This document shows, piece after piece, positions 18,901-27,577 of a DNA stretch of 27,577 nucleotides. The position numbers were made by a program, and so were the translations under genes. The first letter of the stretch is position 1. Each line of letters opens with the position of its first letter. Under the pieces are notes generated by a model. The model was not told where the DNA came from and did no database searches. It saw only the letters and a program-made list of their open reading frames with translations. The stretch is from Saccoglossus kowalevskii (taxonomy: Eukaryota; Hemichordata; Enteropneusta; Harrimaniidae): the NCBI RefSeq assembly GCF_000003605.2, contig NW_003126388.1, positions 348,006 through 375,582 on the forward strand, in the 5' to 3' direction.

Positions 18901-21900
18901 TTCCTTGAAGCAAAGCAATTCTGTGTACACATTTGTGTAGTTTTGCAAATGCAAATTAGTCATCCTTCTTGGGATTTAATTGGTGGAAAACTCTGAGTAC
19001 TTCACTATAACATGACATAACCAGTCTGCATTGGTCATATTCAGCACCTTAATGGCAATGTTATTGTACTGCACTAGCTTTCCATTCATTATGAAATCAA
19101 TCAATATTTCCCGCTGAATTATTGATTTATTGATTCGATGATATTACCCATTTCCACAGGTGGAGATTGCGGGACCAGGATTCATCAATATTCATCTCAC
19201 CAAGTCGTTTGTTTCTCACAAACTGAATGAATTGCTGGTGATCGGCGTACGACCGCCGCCAATTGGACGTAAGAAGCGTGTGGTTGTTGACATGTCTTCT
19301 CCAAATATTGCTAAAGAGATGCATGTGGGTCACTTAAGGTCAACTATTATTGGCGATAGTATAAGTCGGCTGTATGAATTCTTAGGTAAATATACTATAC
19401 TGAAATTTTTTAAATTCATCATAATTGCATTGATCTTTTGAAAGTCACAATTTATCACCAAATAAACCAACATGTAACCAAGAGAAAAATATGTCAGTTT
19501 GAATAAAAAAATTAGAGAAAAACATATAAAAATGTGCTAAATAGTCTGGATCATCATTTTGGGGGGAAACATGGCATTCACTAGGTTGGAGTTTTGCAAT
19601 TAGAGCAACTATGAGCAACTAGAAAATATGCAGAATATTTAAAAGCACGGCAAATTATTGATATTTTGACAAATAAATAAATTCCAAAGAGCCAATAAAA
19701 TGAAGGGTTACTAAAACATGTTACCAAGGCAACCAAGACTTTGTGGTGGCCATTTTGTTTTGAGAATTGATCAAAATAATTCCAAAACACTGTTTGATTT
19801 TTCTAGGTCATGATGTGCTACGTCTTAATCATATCGGTGATTGGGGAACACAGTTTGGTATGTTGATAGCGCATTTGATGGACAAATTTCCTAACTACGT
19901 GGCTGAGTCTCCTCCTATTGGGGATTTACAAGATTTTTACAAGGTAATAACTCTATGTAAAATGTGGTATATATTAATAAATATATAAATATGGCGTGAA
20001 CGTAGATGTTATGACTGAGGTATCTGATGGGCTTATTTGAAGTGTGTGCCCTGCAATAGATAATTTTCCATTCACTGCGAGAATCATGCGTTATGCGTGA
20101 AATCGAACGTGAAAACACGACAAACAAAGGTCATAGCATCGTAGTGGCGTCAAACATCGCGTGGGATTCGACAAACGCGAAAGTATTTTGAGGGACATTT
20201 CCATGCTTAATAATGTGCTGTCCACATTTGACGATAGGCAATTTCAATTACGTGAGGGTATTCGCAAGCAATATTCCTCTGAGATCGGCCGGTCGATGTG
20301 AGCTACGAAATAAAGAAATTCTAGTTCAAAATCAAATCGTTCGATTTTTGCGGCAGACATTTGACGCGCGTCTTTGATGCATCTCGCAAGATCTCACAAT
20401 TGTACGGGAAATCACCTATTGTGGTGAAATCAAAGTTTAGATGAAATTTATTAACAAAAATATAGGTCCCCCTGTACATCATTGACATTTTTGAGATGAG
20501 TAAACTATCATATAAGTAGTAAACTGTATTGATCTTTACCATTGTTGTCGCTTTAATAAAATTATTTCAGTAAATTCACACTTATATCAGATTTCCTATA
20601 AGAACATGCTTCAAAATCTGAGAGGTGTTGTGTAAAGAAAGATTTAATTTAATAGTTATTCTTATTTGGGAATTTTATAAGGGTTTAGTCTACAACAGAA
20701 AGACATTTACTAGTAATCCTATTGAACATTTTTGTATGGTTGCAGTCTACAACAAGAACGCTCGATAGAAGCTCTCGCTCCAGCAAATTCTCTACTAATT
20801 CATGTAATTTCATTGACATAGTATTTTTGTCCAATCATTGACATTGTTTCTTGTCTCTCAGGAATCTAAGATCCGATTTGATAATGAAGAAGAGTTCAAA
20901 AAACGTGCATATTCATTGGTTGTTAAATTACAAGCTAAAGAACCGGATATTACCAAAGCATGGAATCTGATATGTGATGTATCTAGGAGAGGTAAAAAAA
21001 AAAACCTCTTCCCATCTCAACACTCTAAATGCTGTATTGACCTATGATTTCAATATGTCCATATTTTTGCAGGACATTTCTGTCAATCTAATAATATCAA
21101 CTGAAGTGAGTACAAAAAAAATGTGATATTATAATATTTCATTCTTACAACTTTTTTTTGTGCAGAATTTCAAAAAATTTATGACCGCCTTGATATCAAA
21201 ATAGTTGAACGTGGGGAGTCTTTCTACCAGGACATGATGGGAGATACTGTCAGGGCCCTTGAAGCAAAAGGTAAGATAAAGAACAAGTTGACCATCAGAA
21301 ATTCCGGGTGGAAAGATGATATTCTGATTTAAGCTGTAATAGTAAAAAACGCTGTCTCATTGTCTCATGCTTGGTGACCAGACACATACATTTTTGTTCA
21401 TGTTCTAATGACTTATATTTGCACATGAATTTGTTTTTCGCTTTTGATTCAATTTTATCTGGCAACTTCATTATTGGAATGTGTTAACTGTTTTTCAGAA
21501 ATATCTGGGTCCAATTATGTATAATTATCTGACGTAGAAAAGTTTGAACTTCAGAGTTGTGGGGGATGAAGTTGATTGTCTTTAATAGTGTATTGAAATA
21601 GTATTATATTGCTCTTTTCATAGCGCATATGCTTGCGTAAGTGACAGATGTCACTGCCATATTGTTCTGAGCACCAAAACGGCAACATTATTGCCTGCTA
21701 AGTTGCTCACTGGTTGCCAATGTGCACCTGGAGAATGTTATGCGATTAGAATATCGCACATTGGGTCAAACCCAACTTCCACAGGAGACGTCAAACTAAT
21801 AGTGGGGAACTCAGACACAGCAGACTATAAATAGAAGATCACGATGCGATTGCCTTTCAATTTATTTCTGTAAATCATATAATCTATATAATAAATGGTA

Positions 21901-24900
21901 AAGTTATCCAAACAAAATGCATGTACTGACACAGTATGAAAAATGTCAGGACACAATCAATGGTGTGTCCGGTGTGTGGCATAAATGAGGGCACTTAGCC
22001 GAACGGCGCATCCTCGTTAAAGTGGTTTGAACTAACCAGCTCTTATCATGTATTGATCTCAAAAAGCGCATCACAAATCACTTGGCAACGTAGCTGGTAA
22101 TGTTGCTGTTTTGGTGTTTGGAACAATATAGCGATGACAGTAATGATCCAGTTTAAACAATAAATGAAATTTTTAGTTTATTTCCACTTTTTGAGATGCA
22201 CAACTAATAGAATAAATATGGAATACCAAAGGTACACCAAGGCAAATTAACATCTTGGTAATTGCTATACATGCCTTCATGAGGTTCAAGTCTACCTGGT
22301 ACATGTTTGGTTAGTCAGTCAAAATGGTGGAAAAACCAAAATTTGATACTTTACTCGTTATAATAGTTGAATTTTGCTTAAACAATATTTTGTTATTTTC
22401 CTTTAGCCATTACAGCGGGCGTAAACAAGATTTGTACGAGTAACTTGCAACTTCCCTGGGAAAGTCCCTATCAATGTTTCTATTACCCCATCAGTTTTCC
22501 CAGATGGTTGAAGCGACTGCAAATATGATTCACATGGATAATTTTTCTTCTTTATAGTCATAACAACGTTGCAATATATCTAATAATTGAAACAAAATTT
22601 ACGCTATTCTGTCGATGGACACATCTATTTCATTAGAAATGAGATTGTTACAAAATGTAAAAAATTGTTTTCATAACATTAGATTATTTGATAGTACCAA
22701 ACCCCTCACTATATTGCAATCTTCATGGGAGAATTCCTAGGGAGTTTGCCAAATTCCTGTATAATGCTTGTTTGTGCTCACTGTTTAACCATCTCTAAAA
22801 ATAATGTTATTGGTCAACTTGATGAAATATTACTGTCATGGACTGTCATATTTTCGCGTGTGTTAATTACAGGCGTGGTTGAAGTGGATGATGGAAGAAA
22901 AGTAGTATTTGTACCCGGACATGATGTGCCTTTAACCGTAGTCAAATCAGATGGCGGCAATACTTACGATACATCAGACATGGCTGCCTTACATCATCGG
23001 TTATTTGATGAACATGCTGATGTTATTCTCTATGTTGTTGATGCAGGACAGGTAAATTAAATTAAATTAAATTAAATTAAATAAAACTGATTATATAATT
23101 CGGTTGTAAATTGACAAAAATGTCATACTTTGAGATTTAAACCATGTTATTGCCCCCTAAGTACAGCTTTCTTAACCCTATGTTGAGTCAAATATATACA
23201 AGGCAAAATTTGATATGTTGAAAAAATCTGACAACAAGCAAGCTGCTCTCCGATTGGGATTGGGTAGCCAATCAGGTACAGTCTTGTAAGTAGCTTTGCA
23301 TTGACTCAAGAATTGACTAAAAAATCTGCAAGCTGCTCTCTGATTGGTGTTAGGGTTGTGTAGCCAATCAGGTAGAATCTTGTAAGTAGCTTCTTTTGAC
23401 TTCAAATACTTGGCAAAACTTGGCAAGTGAGAGCTAAGCTGCACAATACCGATAACTATTACCAGTAAACTATGTGTAAGCAAAACCTAATATAAAGTCC
23501 TTTCAATTTTGAATAACTTATACTGACCGCTGATGTACTGCATTGTTTATCCACTAAGTTATTATTTTCTTTACTATAGTGAATTCTGTCCTGAATTGCT
23601 GTTCAAATTATGTGCTAAACACAACTAACCTAGGAAATATTCATTGTTGAATTTTCAGAGTTCACCTGGATGGTGGGGCAATACAGGTGTTTGGGTGTAC
23701 ATGTGTATGTCTCCCCTCTAAATAGACAAATATTGTAATATATTAAAATATTAAATACACAAATATTGTTGATTTCATTATAGGGGCTGCATTTCAATTT
23801 AATATTTGCGGCTGGTAAATTGGTTGGATGGTATGATCCATCATCAACACGTGTTGAGCATATTGGATTTGGTGTTGTGCTTGGTGAAGACAAGTAAGTA
23901 CAGGACTATAGGATTATGAATGGTACCAGTGTTTTGTACAGAGAAATGGGATTTCATTGCGAATTTTATTATAAATTTCTGAATTTCCAATCTCCAATCT
24001 CCCTCTTCCCAGAAAAAATTTAGTGAAAATAAGGCTTAGACAGAACATTGAACTCTTCATATATATTTAGGCATCACTTACAAATTCCAGTGCTAGTAGA
24101 GAATTTCTAGTATGCAGCTTTGTGAAAATGTTTTTGAATTGTCACTGATGTTCACAATTTTGATTTTTCTGTGAACAGGAAAAAATTTAAAACTCGTTCT
24201 GGAGAAACGATAAGACTGGCAGACTTATTGGAAGAAGGGTTGAAGCGATCTTTACAGAAGCTGAAAGACAAGAACAGACATGAGGTAATATACGAAGAAG
24301 GTTTGAACTGATGCAGTCTGATTAAAATTTGAAAGTATTGTGTGATCTCTACTTTTCCCAGTCACCTGCTCAGACATTTGATCAACACCTCTGAGTAAAT
24401 TATTCAACCAATCAGAATGGTTTACTACCAGATTGTGTTTTTGTACACTTTGAGACGAACATTTGATATTGCAAGACTTGTATACTCTTAAAAAAATAAT
24501 ATTATTTTGAGTAACCCACATTGCTTTTGGCGAGACAGACTTTATGCTGTTTCCCACATGGAAATTTGATAGCTTTATAAATCATGGTGATTGCTTCTCA
24601 GTAAAACCAATACCATCATGTTTGGCATAATTAATGCATCTCTATAGGAGCAAACATTCAGTCATATTTTCCCTGTATTTCAAAATTTATTTTGATCCAG
24701 ACACTTCATCACTACATTTTGCTAAACTGGACTTCCTTTCCATATTGACAATCTTTCGCCTTCCATAGAGGCTCTCAACAGGGGATGTGTTAAGGGAATC
24801 AAAGTTGAGAGCTGATAGTGAACATGAGAAAGGCTGCTTAATAATTCCAAATGCTACTTGGGTTTAACACCATAAAGGGAAATCAGTCGTCTCCATGGTA

Positions 24901-26430
24901 ATTTGGGCACCCCATTTATTATTCGATCTTAGTCTTTATTTGATATAACCTTTTCTGCAGCATAATATCAATTTGTAATGATTATTAATTTCCCACATTT
25001 TAACTAGTGAGCAGTGTCTGTCCATTAAACCTGCTAGTATTGCAATTATAGATAGTGTGTACTACTCTTGGTGCAAGTTTCTTGTATTATTCAACAGATT
25101 CTGACAGCAGAAGAATTAAAAGCAGCGCAAGAATCAGTGGCGTATGGTTGTATCAAGTACAGTGATTTGAGTCATAACAGAGTCAATGATTATGTGTTCT
25201 CATTTGATAAGGTAGGTCTCCATGACAACAAGTTTTTCTGAATCTCAAGAGAAGTTAAGAATGTTTTATGTAGAATAGAATTACAGATGCTAGCTAACAT
25301 GAAACAAAACTGTTTACTTTCAATTGAATTTACTAAAAAATTATGAATTTGATTTTAAAAATTAATTATAGTTGAGGTTCAATGAGCCATTTGATTTTCT
25401 CCTTGTTGAACTACAGTGCAGTGTTCTGCCCTCAACTGTGTTTTCTTATAATCCTTTTGTTTTTTACAGATGCTTGATGATAAAGGAAATACGGCTGCAT
25501 ATCTTCTTTATGCATTTACAAGAATCAGGTATGCAATATACTTTCATACTAAGCTGGAAAAACAATGAATCTTTGCATAAAAAACAATCTGACTATTTAT
25601 AGCTGAATACTCACATTGTAATTTTTACTGACTGCTACTGTTGTTGAATTTTGATATAATTATGGATTCTTGAAAAAATGATCTCATTATTTGAAAACTG
25701 ATTAGTCAAATGAGAAATAAACATGATAATGAAATGTATGTTTTAGAGGATCAAAACAACTTATTTTACAATTTTTCATACTTTTCAATTCATCAATATT
25801 CAATATTGTATGTGTGTTGTTTCACCTAAGCTAATTTAGCACTCAGATATTTTGTGATTTTATCTATAAAAAAACACCTTGAATCTGGTGTACTGTATTT
25901 GCTCTATTAGAAGCGCATCTACAATAAAAGCCTATTTGTTGTATACTAAATAATTAAAATATTACTTTTTTTGACAATAGAAACACCTGTCATTTGTGTA
26001 AGCACATGTGCTTCTAATAGAGCAAATAAAATATGTAAAAAGAAAATTTGTGAAGTTGAAAGGAATTTATTTTTTTGGATTGTCCAATTTTACTGAACAC
26101 CTTTGGCCTCTCATAAAAAAAAAAAAAAACACTGATGGTTGGTTGTTTATGGTAAAAGTCACAAGTGTGGGATATTTTGCAGGTCAATTGCACGTTTAGC
26201 CAACATAGACAGAGATACTTTAAAGAAGGCAGCTGAAACCACTGCAGTAGATCTGGATCATCCCAAAGAATGGAAACTTGGTAAATGTCTACTACGTCTT
26301 CCCGACATCCTGTTACGAGTCTTAGATGATCTCTGTATGCATACTTTATGTGATTATCTCTATGAAATATCTACAACCTTCACTGAATTCTATGATCACT
26401 GCTACTGTGTGGAGAAAGACAGACAAACAA
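15417..26430 (+). CDS. RARS1: RARS1, cytosolic arginyl-tRNA synthetase (14 coding exons, C-terminus outside window)
   Basis: A class I synthetase that charges tRNA-Arg with arginine using ATP, in the cytosol and, in animals, in the multi-synthetase complex. Fourteen exons join in frame to 630 codons plus one base; human RARS1 has 660 residues, so one final exon is missing. Residues 1-66 form the leucine-zipper-like N-terminal extension ([20 protein letters not shown]) used for complex assembly. The Arg-specific N-terminal domain covers about 80-160. The catalytic core starts near 160, with the HIGH signature as HVGH at 214-217 within [33 protein letters not shown] and [14 protein letters not shown] are also core motifs. 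In place of KMSK is [11 protein letters not shown] at 455-465, as usual for this enzyme. The DALR-type anticodon-binding domain begins near 530 ([19 protein letters not shown]). The start has A at -3 and G at +4 and aligns with the family. Confidence 0.97.
15581..15616 (+). promoter_or_regulatory. ETS core, CACGTG E-box and M-box cluster in RARS1 intron 1
   Basis: CCGGAAG (15581-15587) directly abuts CACGTG (15588-15593), and TCATGTGA follows at 15608-15615. This cluster lies ~120 bases inside intron 1 and may be part of the promoter. Confidence 0.4.
15868..15918. repeat. (TA)n microsatellite
   Basis: About 25 uninterrupted TA units flanked by GTATATGTATATG. Confidence 0.97.
16847..16999 (+). 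CDS. RARS1: RARS1 exon 2: N-terminal coiled coil
   Basis: The acceptor is TTTGTAG after a long T tract. 51 codons run from [14 protein letters not shown] to KYRLNTLKR, and the donor is GTAAGT. It aligns with human [20 protein letters not shown]. Confidence 0.93.
17000..17866 (+). other. RARS1 intron 2
   Basis: AT-rich intron. I see no exon, repeat or RNA gene. Confidence 0.8.
17867..18055 (+). CDS. RARS1: RARS1 exon 3: start of Arg-specific N-terminal domain
   Basis: 63 codons ending [14 protein letters not shown]. It includes Met79, at the same place as the human internal start Met that yields the short form. The donor is GTAAAT. Confidence 0.95.
18056..18613 (+). other. RARS1 intron 3
   Basis: Contains a short (TA)n tract at 18093-18111 and nothing else recognised. 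Confidence 0.8.
18614..18703 (+). CDS. RARS1: RARS1 exon 4
   Basis: 30 codons, [20 protein letters not shown] to EMIEK. The acceptor is TTTTTTGTAG and the donor GTACAA, phase 0 on both sides. Confidence 0.93.
18704..19159 (+). other. RARS1 intron 4
   Basis: AT-rich; nothing recognised apart from splice signals. Confidence 0.8.
19160..19385 (+). CDS. RARS1: RARS1 exon 5: HVGH catalytic motif
   Basis: [13 protein letters not shown] to SISRLYEFL, then a split Gly codon (phase 1). It contains the ATP-binding HVGH signature. The donor is GTAAAT at 19386. Confidence 0.96.
19386..19806 (+). other. RARS1 intron 5
   Basis: AT-rich phase-1 intron; nothing recognised. Confidence 0.8.
19807..19943 (+). 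CDS. RARS1: RARS1 exon 6
   Basis: Encodes [20 protein letters not shown] to GDLQDFYK. The acceptor is TTTTTCTAG and the donor GTAATA, phase 0. Confidence 0.96.
20070..20410. other. CpG-rich patch in RARS1 intron 6
   Basis: By hand count there are about 28 CpG dinucleotides in ~340 bases, against a handful per equal length in the rest of the intron. AATCGAACG occurs near the left end (20100) and its inverse near the right (20338), each close to a GCGAGA-type phrase. This hints at inverted termini of a young insertion. An internal regulatory CpG cluster is the alternative. No coding frame was recognised. Confidence 0.5.
20862..20991 (+). CDS. RARS1: RARS1 exon 7
   Basis: [19 protein letters not shown] to LICDVSRR plus one base of a Glu codon. 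The acceptor is TTGTCTCTCAG and the donor GTAAAA. Confidence 0.95.
21166..21270 (+). CDS. RARS1: RARS1 exon 8
   Basis: Completes the Glu codon, then [19 protein letters not shown] to VRALEAK plus one base. The acceptor is TTTGTGCAG and the donor GTAAGA. Confidence 0.95.
21649..22139. mobile_element. Long-inverted-repeat element in RARS1 intron 8 (MITE-like)
   Basis: The left ~60 bases (GTCACTGCCATATTGTTC, then GCACCAAAACGGCAACATTA) match the inverse of the right ~60 bases (GTCATCGCTATATTGTTC, then ACACCAAAACAGCAACATTA) at roughly four in five positions, with small gaps. The element is ~490 bp with no coding frame. No clear target duplication was identified. Confidence 0.6.
22140..22872 (+). 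other. RARS1 intron 8, right part
   Basis: AT-rich sequence up to the acceptor of exon 9; nothing recognised. Confidence 0.75.
22873..23051 (+). CDS. RARS1: RARS1 exon 9: core SDGG motif
   Basis: [34 protein letters not shown] and ILYVVDAGQ. The donor GTAAAT is the first base pair of an AAATT microsatellite. Confidence 0.96.
23054..23083. repeat. AAATT pentanucleotide microsatellite at a splice donor
   Basis: Five to six AAATT units start at the third intron base after exon 9. Confidence 0.95.
23221..23400. repeat. Local direct duplication in RARS1 intron 9
   Basis: AAAAAATCTG..GCAAGCTGCTCTC, GATTGG, GTAGCCAATCAGGTA and TCTTGTAAGTAGCTT occur in the same order in two copies (about 23221-23298 and 23320-23394). 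Within each copy GATTGG and CCAATC form an inverted pair. Confidence 0.8.
23784..23893 (+). CDS. RARS1: RARS1 exon 10
   Basis: [19 protein letters not shown] to FGVVLGED plus two bases of a Lys codon. The acceptor is TTTCATTATAG and the donor GTAAGT. Confidence 0.95.
24179..24284 (+). CDS. RARS1: RARS1 exon 11: KMSK-loop equivalent
   Basis: [20 protein letters not shown] to KDKNRHE. It holds the loop that replaces KMSK in cytosolic ArgRS. The acceptor is GTGAACAG and the donor GTAATA. Confidence 0.95.
24285..25097 (+). other. RARS1 intron 11
   Basis: AT-rich; nothing recognised. Confidence 0.8.
25098..25211 (+). CDS. RARS1: RARS1 exon 12
   Basis: [19 protein letters not shown] to VFSFDK. 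The acceptor is TTCAACAG and the donor GTAGGT. Confidence 0.95.
25470..25528 (+). CDS. RARS1: RARS1 exon 13
   Basis: [19 protein letters not shown] plus two bases of an Arg codon. The acceptor is TTTTTTACAG and the donor GTATGC. Confidence 0.95.
25893..26035. mobile_element. TA-flanked MITE C in RARS1 intron 13
   Basis: A perfect 19-base inverted repeat, TATTTGCTCTATTAGAAGC at 25896-25914 and its inverse at 26010-26028. The outer C..G ends are flanked by TA (25891-25892 and 26036-26037). The ends resemble elements A and B (CNGTAYTT... then an AAG-C phrase). About 143 bp, non-coding. Confidence 0.7.
26183..26430 (+). CDS. RARS1: RARS1 exon 14: anticodon-binding domain
   Basis: [16 protein letters not shown] through [20 protein letters not shown] to [10 protein letters not shown] plus one base. 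The donor is GTAAGA at 26431. The following exon (human equivalent begins after DRQT) is not in the window. Confidence 0.95.
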
Positions 26431-26533
26431 GTAAGATATTTCACTCCTCGTTGTTATTGAATTGAAGATCCAGACGAAAAAAATATTAAGTTTTTTGTGT
26501 ACGTCAGTTAAAAATATGCATGTAACATTTTTA

Positions 26534-27060
26534 ACTCCTGTGTGTGAATGCACACAATGGAGTCTTTGCAGTTAGTCTGTCTGTGTGTCTGTGTATGTGT
26601 CAGTCTGTTTCACTGATATCTCAAGAACCATATGTTGGTTTTTGATGAAACTTGATGCATTGATGCTCTGGGCTAATGTACAGATTTGATTAGATTTTGG
26701 TTAAAATCAGTGTTTATTGATTACCTGCATGATTTTCGGCTGTTCCATGACTGTTCCACTGATATCTAAAGAACCACTCCTAGGATTTTGATGAAACTTG
26801 GTACATATATGCTTTGGGACAATACGCAGAGCTAATTAGTTTTGGGTAGAAATTCCATGCATATTAATCACCTAATTTACATAATGATTTGTCAATTTTC
26901 AACTTTTCTACTGAGTACTAATAATCACATTGCAATGAAACTTGGTACATAGATGTCATAAGACAATGCAGAGATCTGATAAGTTTTGGGTTAATATCTA
27001 TGTGTATTAATTACATAATTTGCATAATTATTCAATTTATTGGTCTTTCCGCAATCTGAT
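26534..27060 (+). mobile_element. Second hairpin plus tandem-repeat element (HINE-like), incomplete
   Basis: It starts with an imperfect hairpin ACTCCTGTGTGTG..CACACAATGGAGT (26534-26563) after a T-run. Then come three ~145-bp direct repeats marked by ATGAAACTTG(G)TACAT at about 26645, 26791 and 26935. The layout is that of the 6701 and 7645 elements with a different sequence. No right-hand terminus was found. Confidence 0.5.
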
Positions 27061-27071
27061 TAAAATCTGAT

Positions 27072-27400
27072 GTAGTGTACGGGCTTTAATTATTGTGGCT
27101 ATAAACTTATTTTAATTTTATTTTTTATTACTTTTGTTATTAATGCCCTTTTATTTTATTATTTTACTTTGATTTTGATTTTGTGATTTTTTTTTAATTC
27201 TGCCCTACCTACATCTGATCCGACGCCTATGTAAGTCCCGTTCAAATCTCGCATAAGTAACAGCCAATCACAGCCCCCCTTTTATACAGGCAGTCGGTTG
27301 CTTACTTTTCAGTGTAGCGATACTCTACGGGCAATCTTTCTGTACATTATATTTTGCCCACTTGAATAAACCATTAATAGAAAATTGCTAGTATATTTTT
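27072..27400 (+). mobile_element. LTR-like segment in the last RARS1 intron
   Basis: It begins TGTAGTGTACGGGC. It contains a CCAAT box (GCCAATCAC, ~27261), a TATA-like TTTTATAC (~27280) and, ~80 bases on, AATAAA (27365-27370), in the order expected of a long terminal repeat's U3-R-U5. No matching second LTR, primer-binding site or target duplication was found, so a solo LTR or another promoter-bearing repeat are both possible. Confidence 0.3.
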
Positions 27401-27577
27401 ATTTGCAAAAGAAATTCCACAGCATTTTACAATTTTTGTCATTACATTGAATATTTTTTTCACTTCCAACAAATGTGTACACTTCCAGATACATCTTCGC
27501 CAACCAAGGTTCGTTCATTCAGTCATCGCTTCAATTTTACATCACTGAGCATAATTATCTAGAATGAAGCAAAAAAA
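27401..27577 (+). other. End of window, RARS1 last intron
   Basis: No match to the conserved RARS1 C-terminal exon. A CTTCCAG acceptor-like site at ~27483-27489 opens a short frame with no similarity to the family. Confidence 0.6.

Noticed and set aside
23659-23700. Acceptor-like TTTTCAG followed by [10 protein letters not shown] frame, as a possible RARS1 exon between exons 9 and 10
   Set aside because: The family alignment runs directly from DAGQ to GLHFN; an insertion would break the conserved core and no donor in phase follows.
27489-27563. Acceptor-like CTTCCAG with a short frame to a stop, as the RARS1 last exon
   Set aside because: The frame has no similarity to the strongly conserved C-terminal VNMWR..KPVQRM region, and it would remove part of the anticodon-binding domain.
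1-27577. tRNA, rRNA or snRNA genes
   Set aside because: No cloverleaf with A/B boxes or other RNA gene signature was recognised on either strand by eye; a tRNAscan or Rfam run would settle it.

Overview
The window is nuclear DNA from an AT-rich animal genome. The genes are split into many short exons with GT-AG introns, and the space between them is filled with degenerate mobile-element repeats. Protein similarity is strong to animals in general. The ~155-bp tandem-repeat elements resemble the pearl/HINE-type repeats described in marine invertebrates such as bivalves. I read it as a marine invertebrate (mollusc, hemichordate or similar) and cannot place it more precisely from sequence alone. 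One assembly gap (333 N) lies at 12738-13070.

Three genes are recognisable. (1) The last three coding exons of LARP1 (+ strand, 103-1612) encode most of the DM15 cap/TOP-mRNA-binding region and a short charged tail, followed by what looks like a long 3' UTR. (2) AKAP17A (SFRS17A/XE7; - strand, four coding exons, 14886 down to 8970) encodes an RRM-like nuclear A-kinase anchoring/splicing-compartment protein of 485 residues that appears to lack the C-terminal RS domain of the human long form. (3) RARS1, cytosolic arginyl-tRNA synthetase (+ strand, 14 coding exons, 15417-26430), runs for 630 residues; the final exon with the C-terminal ~35 residues lies beyond the window.

LARP1 and AKAP17A converge. 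AKAP17A and RARS1 are head to head, with 530 bp between their start codons. That interval has no obvious TATA box near either start but carries ETS cores, a YY1-type site, a ZNF143-like site and an E-box, which fits a shared housekeeping promoter. LARP1 and RARS1 both serve translation and AKAP17A serves RNA splicing compartments, but nothing in the sequence shows they are co-regulated beyond the shared promoter.

The non-coding space is the richest part. 6701-8317 holds two composite elements with 5' hairpins, inverted subterminal repeats, ~155-bp central tandem repeats and a 3' hairpin, which is the anatomy of Helentron-associated elements. A second family of the same design starts at 26534. 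Three TA-flanked inverted-repeat elements share related ends (10117-10854, 11003-12076, 25893-26035), and one of them carries a possible coding relic. A fourth, unrelated inverted-repeat element sits at 21649-22139. A 34-bp satellite interrupts AKAP17A intron 2, and a sharply CpG-rich patch lies in RARS1 intron 6. No new enzymatic or defence system was found; the interest lies in the mobile-element architecture and the shared promoter.
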